DNA of 5,986 nt from Propionibacterium sp. (GTDB lineage Bacteria; Actinomycetota; Actinomycetes; Propionibacteriales; Propionibacteriaceae), in the NCBI GenBank assembly GCA_012514785.1, contig JAAYZP010000530.1:1-5986 (forward strand), given 5' to 3'. Under the pieces are notes generated by a model. It was not told the origin of the DNA and made no database searches. It worked only from the letters and a program-made list of their open reading frames with translations. Positions 1-5,457 of the stretch are shown here, piece by piece; positions within the stretch are counted from its first letter, which is position 1, and each line of letters starts with the position of its first letter. A program made the position numbers and the translations under genes.

Positions 1-953
1 ACGCGGGCGAAGCCGATGACGATGTTCATCGCCCAGCCGGCCTGCACTTCCAGGAAGTCCTGGTGGTCGACGATCTCGGCGATCACCTCGCGCACGTCGT
101 AACCCTTGTTGCTCTGCACCGGGATGATCTCGCGGAGCTTCGGGTTGGCCTCCACCACGTCGTCGGGGTCGACGATCGGCGGGTCCTCCGTGTTGTTCTG
201 CGGCAGGAAGCTGAGCAGCTTCTGCGCGATGAGGATGGCCTGTTCGTCGTCATCGGCAACGAAGTGCACGACGCCGGAGCGGCCCATGTGCGCGTCCGCG
301 CCGCCGAGCTCGTCCTGCGTCACTTCCTCGCCGGTGACCTGCTTGATCACGCCCGGGCCCGTGATGAACATGTGGGCCTTGCGGGTCTGGATGATGAAGT
401 CGGTCAGCGCCGGGGAGTAGGCCGCGCCACCGGCGCACGGGCCGGCGATGATCGAGATCTGCGGGACGGCGCCCGAGAGCTTGACGTTGGCGTAGAAGAC
501 CTTGCCGTAGCCGGAGAGGGAGTCAATGCCCTCCTGGACGCGGGCGCCGCTGGAGTCGTTGATGAAGACGAACGGGGTGCCGGTCGTCAGCGACGCGTCG
601 AGGGTCTCGGTGACCTTGATGGAGTGGGCCTCGCCCGCGGAGCCGCCCATGACGCTGAAGTCCTGGCTGGCGATGTGCACCGGGCGGCCGAACACCGTGC
701 CGGAGCCGGTGACGACACCGTCGGCGGGCATGTCGGCCTTGTCCATGCCGAACGTGGTGGTGCGGTTGCGCCTAAATGCGCCGACCTCGTGGAAGGAGCC
801 CTCGTCGAGGAGGGTGTGGAGGCGCTCGCGAGCGGTCATCTTGCCCCGGTCGCGCTGCTTCTGCAGTCTCGCTTCACCGCCGCCCAACTCGACGTGGGCG
901 CGGCGCTCGTTCAGTTGGTCGAGGCGCTCGGCCATCGTGTACTCGTGAACCAT
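1..953 (-). CDS. Methylmalonyl-CoA carboxytransferase 12S subunit, partial (C-terminal part beyond left edge)
   Basis: This subunit of transcarboxylase moves the carboxyl group between methylmalonyl-CoA and the biotin of the 1.3S carrier subunit, on the propionyl-CoA side of the Wood-Werkman cycle. The reverse strand is open for 317 codons from the ATG at 953 to the edge; the family is about 520 residues, so roughly 200 C-terminal residues are missing. It has the carboxyltransferase (crotonase-like) fold signatures: an N-terminal segment with ARERL, GMDKADMPADGVVTG, the oxyanion/acyl-CoA loop NDSSGARVQEG (residues 132-142), GPCAGGAAYSPALTDF (171-186) and AHMFITGP. The loop reads SSGAR where P. 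freudenreichii, as I recall it, has SGGAR. The ATG at 953 is preferred over an in-frame ATG at 935 because AAGGAG lies 6 bases before it. It sits 10 bases after the 5S gene and is surely co-transcribed. A propionyl-CoA carboxylase beta chain is the main alternative, but the adjacent 5S gene argues for transcarboxylase. Confidence 0.95.
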   Translation of the reverse strand, partial: MVHEYTMAERLDQLNERRAHVELGGGEARLQKQRDRGKMTARERLHTLLDEGSFHEVGAFRRNRTTTFGMDKADMPADGVVTGSGTVFGRPVHIASQDFSVMGGSAGEAHSIKVTETLDASLTTGTPFVFINDSSGARVQEGIDSLSGYGKVFYANVKLSGAVPQISIIAGPCAGGAAYSPALTDFIIQTRKAHMFITGPGVIKQVTGEEVTQDELGGADAHMGRSGVVHFVADDDEQAILIAQKLLSFLPQNNTEDPPIVDPDDVVEANPKLREIIPVQSNKGYDVREVIAEIVDHQDFLEVQAGWAMNIVIGFAR

Positions 954-959
954 TTGCTG

Positions 960-966
960 CTCCTTA
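960..966 (-). promoter_or_regulatory. Ribosome binding site of 12S fused to the 5S stop codon
   Basis: On the minus strand the 5S stop TAA continues directly into GGAG, so TAAGGAG is both the end of 5S and the Shine-Dalgarno of 12S. AAGGAG is 6 bases from the ATG at 953, which fixes that start and suggests translational coupling of the two subunits. Confidence 0.75.
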
Positions 967-2457
967 GGCGGGCTCGACCGTGACGCTGTGCTCGCGTCCG
1001 GCCAACTTGACGTTGTAGGAAACGGGGGCGGTGATGCCCTGCGCGGGGCCGGAGCTCTTGGCCGCCTCGGCGGCCTGCTGCGCGACGGACTTACCGACGG
1101 ACTTGGGGCCTTCGCCGCGGGTGCTGAGGAACTTCGCCGCCACGTTGGGGAACATCGCGTTGGTGAGGACGTCCTCCTCGGTGCCGTTGAAGCCTTCGAG
1201 CTTCCGGGCCTCCTCGGTCAGGTGCTCCCACTCGGGCTCCATCAGGTCGGCGGGCCGGACCGTGATCTGGTCCTTCTTGGCCTGCGCCTTCGCGAGCTCG
1301 ATCACCTCGGGGTTGCGCTCGCCCAGGCACTCGCCGTAGTAGCCGAGCATGAGGTCGGCGAACTCGCCGGTCATCACCTTGTAGCGGCCCATCAGGACGT
1401 TGAACACGGCCTGCGTGCCCACGATCTGCGACGAGGGGGTCACCAGGGGCGGGTGGCCGGCGTCGGCCTTCACCTTCGGCACCTCGGCCATGACCTCGTC
1501 GATGCGGTCGCCCGCGCCCTGGGCCTTGAGCTGCGACTCCATGTTGGAGAGCATGCCGCCAGGGATCTGCGAGGCGAAGATGTTGGTGTCGACCAGCGTC
1601 TTGGACTCGAACTCCTTGTACTTCGGGCGGACGCCCGCGAAGTGGTCGCGGATGCGCAGGAGGCGCTCCATGTCGAGGTCGGTCTCGTACCCCGTGCCCT
1701 CGAGCATCTCGACGAGCGACTCGGTGGGGTTGTGCCCGGGGCCGAGCGACATCGACGAGATCGCCGTGTCGACGACGTCCGCGCCGGCCTCGATGGCCTT
1801 CATCAACGAGACGAGCGTCACCCCGGTGGTGGAGTGGCAGTGGACGTTCACCGGCACGTCGCCGTAGGTGTCCTTGATGCCCTTGACGATGTCGTAGGCG
1901 GGCTGCGGCTGCAGCAGGGCGGCCATGTCCTTCAGCGCGATGGATTCGGCGCCCATGTCGAGCAGCTGGCCGGCCATCTGGATGTAGCCGTCGACGGTGT
2001 GGACGGGGGAAATGGTGTAGCAGATGGTGCCCTGCGCATGCTTGCCGGCGTCGCGCACGGCCTGCATGGCCCGGGCCATGTTGCGGGGGTCGTTCAGCGC
2101 GTCGAACACGCGGAAGACGTCCATGCCGTTCTCGGCGGACTTCTCCACGAACTTGTCGACGACGTAGTCCTCGTAGTGACGGTAGCCCAGTAGGTTCTGA
2201 CCTCGCAGCAGCATCTGCAGCCGCGAGTTGGGCATCAGCTTGCGGAACGTCCTCAGACGCTCCCAGGGATCTTCGTTCAGGAATCGGATGGCGGAGTCAT
2301 ACGTCGCTCCACCCCAACATTCGACCGACCAGTAACCAGCGTTGTCGATGTCTTCGCATGCATCGACCATGTCCTCCATGGCCATGCGGGTCGCCATCAA
2401 ACTCTGGTGCGCGTCACGGAGTACAAGCTCGGTGACGCCAATCTTTCGCGCACTCAT
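964..2457 (-). CDS. Methylmalonyl-CoA carboxytransferase 5S subunit
   Basis: The 5S subunit takes the carboxyl group from carboxybiotin on the 1.3S carrier and gives it to pyruvate, making oxaloacetate; it is a metal-dependent TIM-barrel enzyme of the HMGL/pyruvate carboxylase CT family. At 497 residues it is full length (P. freudenreichii is about 505). Visible active-site residues are Asp15 in LVLRDAHQS, Lys176 in ALKDMAALL (the carbamylated lysine of the family), and His206 and His208 in NVHCHSTTG, matching Asp23, Lys184, His215 and His217 of the studied enzyme. CWGGATYD (47-54), RGQNLLGYRHY (85-95), FRVFDALND (115-123) and SSMSLGPGHNPTES (234-247) are also conserved. The C-terminus TAPVSYNVKLAGREHSVTVE matches the tail of the known 5S protein. 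The closeness throughout makes oxaloacetate decarboxylase or pyruvate carboxylase unlikely. The ATG at 2457 has only a weak upstream GGATTGAG. First gene of the operon with 12S; the biotin subunit is not in the window. Confidence 0.97.
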   Translation of the reverse strand: MSARKIGVTELVLRDAHQSLMATRMAMEDMVDACEDIDNAGYWSVECWGGATYDSAIRFLNEDPWERLRTFRKLMPNSRLQMLLRGQNLLGYRHYEDYVVDKFVEKSAENGMDVFRVFDALNDPRNMARAMQAVRDAGKHAQGTICYTISPVHTVDGYIQMAGQLLDMGAESIALKDMAALLQPQPAYDIVKGIKDTYGDVPVNVHCHSTTGVTLVSLMKAIEAGADVVDTAISSMSLGPGHNPTESLVEMLEGTGYETDLDMERLLRIRDHFAGVRPKYKEFESKTLVDTNIFASQIPGGMLSNMESQLKAQGAGDRIDEVMAEVPKVKADAGHPPLVTPSSQIVGTQAVFNVLMGRYKVMTGEFADLMLGYYGECLGERNPEVIELAKAQAKKDQITVRPADLMEPEWEHLTEEARKLEGFNGTEEDVLTNAMFPNVAAKFLSTRGEGPKSVGKSVAQQAAEAAKSSGPAQGITAPVSYNVKLAGREHSVTVEPA

Positions 2458-2489
2458 GTCTCAATCCAAGCATGTTGGTTCGACCGAAT

Positions 2490-2495
2490 TGTCAA
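2490..2495 (-). promoter_or_regulatory. Candidate -35 box of the transcarboxylase operon
   Basis: A perfect TTGACA on the minus strand lies 32 bases before the 5S ATG. With normal spacing the -10 and the transcription start would fall within about 10 bases of the ATG, giving a leaderless or nearly leaderless message, which agrees with the weak ribosome binding site. No good -10 hexamer is seen at 17 bases (the best is CATGCT at 15), so the call is weak. An alternative -10, TAGACT at 2509-2514, lies further upstream but lacks a matching -35. Confidence 0.3.
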
Positions 2496-2594
2496 GACCC
2501 CCCTGAATAGTCTAGGAACCTCGAGTGGTAAGGTCGGACCATATTGGCAAATGCCGGACGGCTGCGACGGAGCGCCCCTGAAGCACCTGCAAGT

Positions 2595-2616
2595 TGTGCG
2601 GGGATGCTGCCGCACA
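2595..2616 (-). terminator. Hairpin after the membrane-protein gene, possible terminator
   Basis: Perfect 7-bp arms TGTGCGG and CCGCACA with an 8-base loop begin 12 bases after the stop codon of the sigma-operon membrane protein. On the minus strand it is followed by AACTTGC, not a clear U-run, so it may be a weak intrinsic terminator or a 3'-end stabilising hairpin. Its place, between the end of one operon and the promoter region of the next, supports the call. Confidence 0.4.
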
Positions 2617-2628
2617 TGTCTCCCCTGG

Positions 2629-3657
2629 TCAGCGGGTGGCGTCGACGATCGGCTCCAGGTCGGCGCGGAGGTCGTCGGGGACCGCCCCGTACGTCTCCCA
2701 GTCGCCCTCGTCCATGACGTACTCGCCGTCGTACCAGAAGATCCGGCTCCCGCCGAGGTCGTCGACCACCGCAATCCGCATCAGGGGCTCACCCAGCCCG
2801 CCGTCGACGAGGTCGCGCTCGACGCCGATCAGTCGCTCCACCACGTCCCCCGGCACCTCGACGGTGGACCCCTCCGCCATGTATGCGGCGTCGCAGGCGT
2901 AGCCGCCGACGAGTCGGTCGTCGTCCGCCGCGACGAGGCTCGGCCCGAGCTTGCAGGCTTCCTCCCCCAGCGGCCCTTGGCCCTCGCCTATGGCCGCCCG
3001 CTGCTCGGCCCACGAGCGTGTGAGCTCGTCGAGGAGTTCGCCGGCACCGGTGCGCTGCTGCGGGTCGTCGTCGGACCCGGTGCGCACGACGTAGCAGCCG
3101 TGGCCCTCGCCCTGGACCGGCACGACGGTGCCATCGGCGTACTCGTAGAGCACGGTGTAGACCATCCCGAACTCCATCGTGCACATCGCGTCGGGCGCGA
3201 GTGGGAGCAGTTCGTTGAAGGTCCCGATCGCCGCGGCGACGAGGTGCTCGTCCACCAGCGGCTCCTGCGGGAACACGATCGGTTGCTCGCCAGCCTGCGC
3301 CGTGTCGCACAGCCAGACGCGCGCGGGCTCCTCCGGCAGCTCGTCGACGGCCACCCACGCCTCCGCGGGGATCGGGTCCGGGCCGGAGGCGAACGCGCAC
3401 ATCTCCTCGTGCGTGGCGTCCGGCCACGCGACGGGTGCGGGCGACGTCGGGGCGGGTTCCGCGGGCACGATCGGCTCGCCGGTGCGCCCCATCAGCGAGA
3501 CGCCCAGAGGGACGGCCACCGCGGCCACCACAGCCACCGCGACGGCGCTGCCGGCCGCGCGACGGCGTCGGCGCTTCGTGCGCACCGCGTCGGCCCAGCC
3601 GTGGGTGGACGGCTCTTCGGGGACTTCGCGTAGGAAGTCATCACGCAATTCGTTCAT
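2629..3657 (-). CDS. Single-pass membrane protein with six-cysteine extracytoplasmic domain, probable sigma-factor partner
   Basis: A 342-residue protein of no family I can name. Residues 1-33 are cytoplasmic and end in a basic run (KRRRRR, 28-33); 34-56 are a hydrophobic Ala/Val transmembrane helix; 61-80 are a Pro/Ala-rich linker; the rest is acidic and should lie outside the membrane. Outside cysteines are C87, C117, C159, C188, C235 and C255, an even number that would allow three disulfides. The start at 3657 is set by AGGAGG 6 bases upstream; the frame is open further up to 3786 but that stretch lies inside the sigma gene. The first 17 bases overlap the end of that gene, so the two are translationally coupled. 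Position and topology suggest a membrane regulator (anti-sigma-like) or effector of the sigma factor. The zinc anti-sigma motif HxxxCxxC is absent, and the cytoplasmic part is very short for a classical anti-sigma domain, so the regulatory role is inference. Confidence 0.85.
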   Translation of the reverse strand: MNELRDDFLREVPEEPSTHGWADAVRTKRRRRRAAGSAVAVAVVAAVAVPLGVSLMGRTGEPIVPAEPAPTSPAPVAWPDATHEEMCAFASGPDPIPAEAWVAVDELPEEPARVWLCDTAQAGEQPIVFPQEPLVDEHLVAAAIGTFNELLPLAPDAMCTMEFGMVYTVLYEYADGTVVPVQGEGHGCYVVRTGSDDDPQQRTGAGELLDELTRSWAEQRAAIGEGQGPLGEEACKLGPSLVAADDDRLVGGYACDAAYMAEGSTVEVPGDVVERLIGVERDLVDGGLGEPLMRIAVVDDLGGSRIFWYDGEYVMDEGDWETYGAVPDDLRADLEPIVDATR

Positions 3658-4138
3658 GGCGGTCCTCCTCGTCGGACAGGTGGTGCGACCGGCGCAGGGC
3701 TGCGCAGCCGCGGGAGGTGTGTGCCTTGACGGTGCCGGACGCGATGCCCAGGATGCGGGCCACCTCGTCGACGCTGCGGTCCTCAAAGAACCGCAGCACG
3801 AGCACGGCGCGCTGCATCCGCGGCAACGTGAGCAGGGCCCGCCGCAGGTCGATGTTCGAGGGGCTGGGCTCCGAGGCCCGATCGGGTAGCTCCTCGGTGG
3901 GGTGCTCGTCGTTCCAGCGGCGACGCCACCAGGAGCAGTGCACGCGATACATCGTCGTGCGGACGTAGGCCTCGAACTGCTGGTCGCTGGCCAGTCCGTC
4001 GTAGCGGTCGTAGACGCGCGCGAGCGCCGTCTGCACGAGATCCTCCGCCTTGTGCGCGTCCCCGGTCAGGAACCAGGCGGACTGCCACAGGGCTCCGGCC
4101 TTCGCGGCCACGAACCCATCAAACCCCAGTCGATCCAT
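3641..4138 (-). CDS. ECF RNA polymerase sigma factor, SigE-family type
   Basis: A 165-residue group 4 sigma factor that would direct RNA polymerase to a small regulon. Region 2 covers about residues 5-75, with AEDLVQTALARVY (31-43) as the core-binding helix and the Trp/Arg-rich end of region 2.4 (SWWRRRW, 69-75). A short linker follows, then region 4 from about 99, beginning ALLTLPRMQRAVLVLRFFED, with the DNA-binding helix-turn-helix SVDEVARILGIASGTVKAHTSRG at 122-144. Size and sequence style fit the actinobacterial SigE-family (TIGR02983-like), whose genes are often followed by a membrane protein, as here. No C-terminal extension is present. The frame also allows a GTG at 4147, but GGAGGT abuts that codon, while it lies 9 bases before the ATG at 4138; the ATG is preferred. 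Its target genes cannot be told from the sequence, though autoregulation is possible. Confidence 0.93.
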   Translation of the reverse strand: MDRLGFDGFVAAKAGALWQSAWFLTGDAHKAEDLVQTALARVYDRYDGLASDQQFEAYVRTTMYRVHCSWWRRRWNDEHPTEELPDRASEPSPSNIDLRRALLTLPRMQRAVLVLRFFEDRSVDEVARILGIASGTVKAHTSRGCAALRRSHHLSDEEDRHERIA

Positions 4139-4147
4139 CTCCGTCAC

Positions 4148-4153
4148 ACCTCC
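4148..4153 (-). promoter_or_regulatory. Ribosome binding site deciding the sigma factor start
   Basis: GGAGGT on the minus strand is 9 bases from ATG 4138 and directly touches GTG 4147. Ribosome geometry favours the ATG, so the protein is probably 165 rather than 168 residues. Confidence 0.65.
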
Positions 4154-4160
4154 ACTGGTT

Positions 4161-4191
4161 ACGACCGCGATGCCCGCCCGTTCGGTTGACA
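4161..4191 (-). promoter_or_regulatory. Candidate ECF-type promoter of the sigma operon
   Basis: On the minus strand TGTCAACC (4184-4191) is followed after 17 bases by GGTCGT (4161-4166). An AAC-containing -35 and a GTC/CGT-containing -10 are typical of ECF promoters, and the place, just upstream of the ribosome binding site, would suit autoregulation. The motifs are short and the specificity of this sigma factor is unknown. A sigma-70-like GATAAT at 4255-4260 (minus strand) is an alternative without a convincing -35. Confidence 0.25.
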
Positions 4192-4307
4192 GCCACGGCG
4201 AAACTGCAACTCAGCACCACTTCCGGCAACAACCGACGAGTCCGTCGCCGCCGGATTATCATGTCAAAGAGGCAGTCCGAAAGCCCGGGGGAGACCGGAA
4301 AGGCCGC

Positions 4308-4328
4308 CGCGCACGGGGACGCGCACGG
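4308..4328. repeat. 9-bp direct repeat CGCGCACGG, period 12
   Basis: Two identical copies, at 4308-4316 and 4320-4328, are separated by GGA. A period of 12 bases is close to one helical turn, so the copies would face nearly the same side of DNA, as in tandem operator half-sites. In GC-rich DNA a chance origin remains possible. Confidence 0.45.
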
Positions 4329-4341
4329 CTGGACTCGCCGC

Positions 4342-4357
4342 GACCTGGTGCCAGGTC
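4342..4357. promoter_or_regulatory. Perfect 16-bp dyad, possible operator
   Basis: GACCTGG and CCAGGTC are perfect inverted arms around a central TG. The geometry suits a dimeric repressor, and the site is about 100 bases before the hydrolase start and 200 before the sigma start. The spacer is too short for a good RNA hairpin unless the arms open to a 4-base loop, and no T-run follows, so a DNA operator fits better than a terminator. No second full copy was seen in the window. Confidence 0.4.
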
Positions 4358-4364
4358 CCGGCTC

Positions 4365-4393
4365 GGCGGCGGAGGTCGATTGCTTCCGCCGCC
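4365..4393. repeat. GC-rich 9-bp inverted repeat
   Basis: GGCGGCGGA (4365-4373) and TCCGCCGCC (4385-4393) are perfectly complementary with an 11-base loop. TCGGCGGC at 4363-4370 can instead pair with GCCGCCGA at 4403-4410, so two exclusive foldings are possible. No T-run follows on either strand. It may be a regulatory hairpin or merely a product of GGC/GCC-rich DNA. Confidence 0.4.
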
Positions 4394-4427
4394 CGCTCGG
4401 TTGCCGCCGACTGACGCCCGATCCGGC

Positions 4428-4433
4428 TAGAGT
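4428..4433 (+). promoter_or_regulatory. Candidate -10 box of the SGNH hydrolase gene
   Basis: TAGAGT matches four of six bases of the sigma-70 -10 hexamer and lies 22 bases before the ATG, leaving a short leader that still holds the AGGAGG. The best -35-like sequence, TTGCCG at 4401-4406, is 21 bases away, which is too far, so the -35 is uncertain. Confidence 0.3.
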
Positions 4434-4445
4434 TCTTCCTCGTTC

Positions 4446-4451
4446 AGGAGG
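4446..4451 (+). promoter_or_regulatory. Ribosome binding site of the SGNH hydrolase
   Basis: AGGAGG lies 4 bases before the ATG at 4456. It decides the start, since the same frame is open for 90 further codons upstream without such a site and without hydrolase-like sequence. Confidence 0.7.
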
Positions 4452-4455
4452 ACCG

Positions 4456-5052
4456 ATGAAGATAGACCTGCCCCAGCACCCCATCACCTGGCTCTTCGTG
4501 GGCGACAGCATTACGCACGGCTGGAGACACACCGACGGCGCGCGCAGCTACGTCGAGCACGTCAACGAGACGCTGCGCCACGAGACCGGGCGCGCCCGCG
4601 ACGTGCTCGTCAACACTGGGGTCTCCGGCGCCCGCGTCGGCGACCTGCTGGAGGGCTTCGACTTCTACGCCGCCCGTTTCCGCCCCGACGTGGTGTTCGT
4701 GCTGCTCGGCACCAACGACTCCACGGACGGGCTCGACGGGCTCGCGGAGTACAGCCGAGGCCTCACGGAGATCGTCGACCGCTTTGTCGACGGCGGCGCG
4801 CAGGTGGTGCTGCAGGTGCCGCCGCCGCTGAGGGAGGCACCCTCGAGGCGCGAGCACGTCGCCGAGTATCGCGACGTCGTGCGCGAGCTCGCCCGGTCGC
4901 GCGGACTGCTGCTCGTGGACCACGACCGCGACTGGACCGACGCGCCCCCGGCGGGCGGCGTCGACGCGCTGCTGAACGACGACATCCACCCCAACGCGGC
5001 CGGGCACCGTCGCATGGCGGACGCCGTGCTGGCCGCGCTCGGGATCAGCTGA
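4456..5052 (+). CDS. SGNH/GDSL-family hydrolase (esterase/lipase-like)
   Basis: A 198-residue serine hydrolase of the SGNH superfamily, which cleaves ester bonds in lipids, acylated sugars or small acyl compounds; the substrate cannot be predicted. All four blocks are visible: block I FVGDSITHGW (14-23) with nucleophile Ser18; block II NTGVSGARVGDLL (53-65) with the oxyanion glycine, probably Gly58; block III LLGTNDS (83-89) with Asn87; and block V NDDIHPNAAGH (174-184) with Asp175 and His178 of the triad. There is no signal peptide or membrane helix, so it should act in the cytosol. The length is typical of compact single-domain members such as TAP-like esterases and acyl-group hydrolases. 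It stands alone on the plus strand, divergent from the sigma operon, and its last 8 bases overlap the end of the convergent ankyrin gene. Confidence 0.93.
   Translation: MKIDLPQHPITWLFVGDSITHGWRHTDGARSYVEHVNETLRHETGRARDVLVNTGVSGARVGDLLEGFDFYAARFRPDVVFVLLGTNDSTDGLDGLAEYSRGLTEIVDRFVDGGAQVVLQVPPPLREAPSRREHVAEYRDVVRELARSRGLLLVDHDRDWTDAPPAGGVDALLNDDIHPNAAGHRRMADAVLAALGIS
5045..5052. other. Tail-to-tail overlap with both stops in one palindrome
   Basis: The 8-bp perfect palindrome TCAGCTGA supplies the TGA stop of the hydrolase (plus strand, 5050-5052) and the TGA stop of the ankyrin gene (minus strand, 5045-5047). There is no non-coding space between the two genes, so any transcript end must lie inside the opposite coding region. 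Confidence 0.85.
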
Positions 5053-5419
5053 GCAGGGCCTCGATCTCGGCCACCCCGAACATCTTCGCGGTCTCCCGCG
5101 CCGTGGGTGTGCCGGCGTCCGGGTCGGCCCCGGCCTCGATGAGGTGGCGGGCGGATGCAACGTCCTTCTTGAACACGGCGCAGGTCAGCGCGCGCTGCCC
5201 GCGTTCGTTCTCGGCCTCCAGGTCCGCTCCGCTGGCGATGAGCATCGCGACGGTGTCCGGGGCGTCGTGGTAGGCGGCCAGGATGAGGAAGGTGTCGCCG
5301 TTGGCGTTGCGCATGTCGACCGGGGCGCCGGCCTCGATGTAGGCGGCGAGTCGTGCGGTCTCGCCCTCGCGGGCGAGATCGAAGAGCTGGTTGGCCAGTT
5401 CGATGAGTTCGTCGGACAT
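5045..5419 (-). CDS. Small ankyrin-repeat protein
   Basis: A 124-residue cytosolic protein made almost entirely of ankyrin repeats, a helix-turn-helix scaffold for binding other proteins. A degenerate first repeat covers about residues 5-37 (LFDLAREGETARLAAYIEAG), a canonical one 40-70 (NGDTFLILAAY, then VAMLIASGADLEAE), a third about 73-104 (RGQRALTCAVFKKDVASARH, then LIEAGADPDA), and a short capping helix ends the protein. There is no signal peptide. The ATG at 5419 begins MSDELIELANQLF; the ribosome binding site is poor (only GACGG nearby), so it may depend on the upstream small gene, 38 bases away on the same strand. Similar short ankyrin proteins are common in actinobacteria; their partners are mostly unknown. 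The stop codon lies inside the end of the convergent hydrolase gene. Confidence 0.9.
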   Translation of the reverse strand: MSDELIELANQLFDLAREGETARLAAYIEAGAPVDMRNANGDTFLILAAYHDAPDTVAMLIASGADLEAENERGQRALTCAVFKKDVASARHLIEAGADPDAGTPTARETAKMFGVAEIEALLS

Positions 5420-5457
5420 GGCCGTCAGCCTAGTTCACGGCGTTCGACGGCACGGGG

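Larger units (their letters stand above)
4139..4455. other. Divergent intergenic region, no gene seen
   Basis: These 317 bases separate the sigma operon (minus) from the SGNH hydrolase (plus). The open frames that cross it, including an upstream extension of the hydrolase frame to 4186 and an opposing minus frame, have no usable ribosome binding site and unlikely composition (long Arg/Pro/Ser stretches), so I see no gene. The stretch should carry both promoters. It also contains a direct repeat, a dyad and an inverted repeat between 4308 and 4393, listed separately. Confidence 0.7.

Noticed and set aside
63..983. Long plus-strand open frame opposite the 12S gene
   Set aside because: It mirrors a certain gene in GC-rich DNA; its product is a His/Val/Asp/Arg/Gly-rich composition with no family resemblance.
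988..2193. 401-codon plus-strand open frame opposite the 5S gene
   Set aside because: Same reason: antisense of strongly conserved 5S codons, low-complexity His/Val/Gly/Asp/Arg product, no ribosome binding site considered convincing.
2407..3633. 408-codon plus-strand open frame opposite the membrane-protein gene and crossing the 5S promoter region
   Set aside because: Spans an intergenic region and antisense sequence; the minus-strand gene has a clear ribosome site, membrane helix and ordered cysteines, so it is the real one.
4186..4455. Upstream extension of the hydrolase frame by 90 codons
   Set aside because: The SGNH fold starts right after ATG 4456, which has AGGAGG; the extension is Arg/Pro-rich without a signal peptide or domain.
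4119..4532. 137-codon minus-strand open frame across the intergenic region
   Set aside because: It overlaps both the sigma start and the hydrolase start, and its Arg/Pro/Ser-rich sequence resembles no family.
5421..5451. Weak inverted repeat GCCGTC/GACGGC between the ankyrin and small-protein genes
   Set aside because: Only 6-bp arms with a 19-base loop and no T-run; expected by chance in this composition, not called a terminator.
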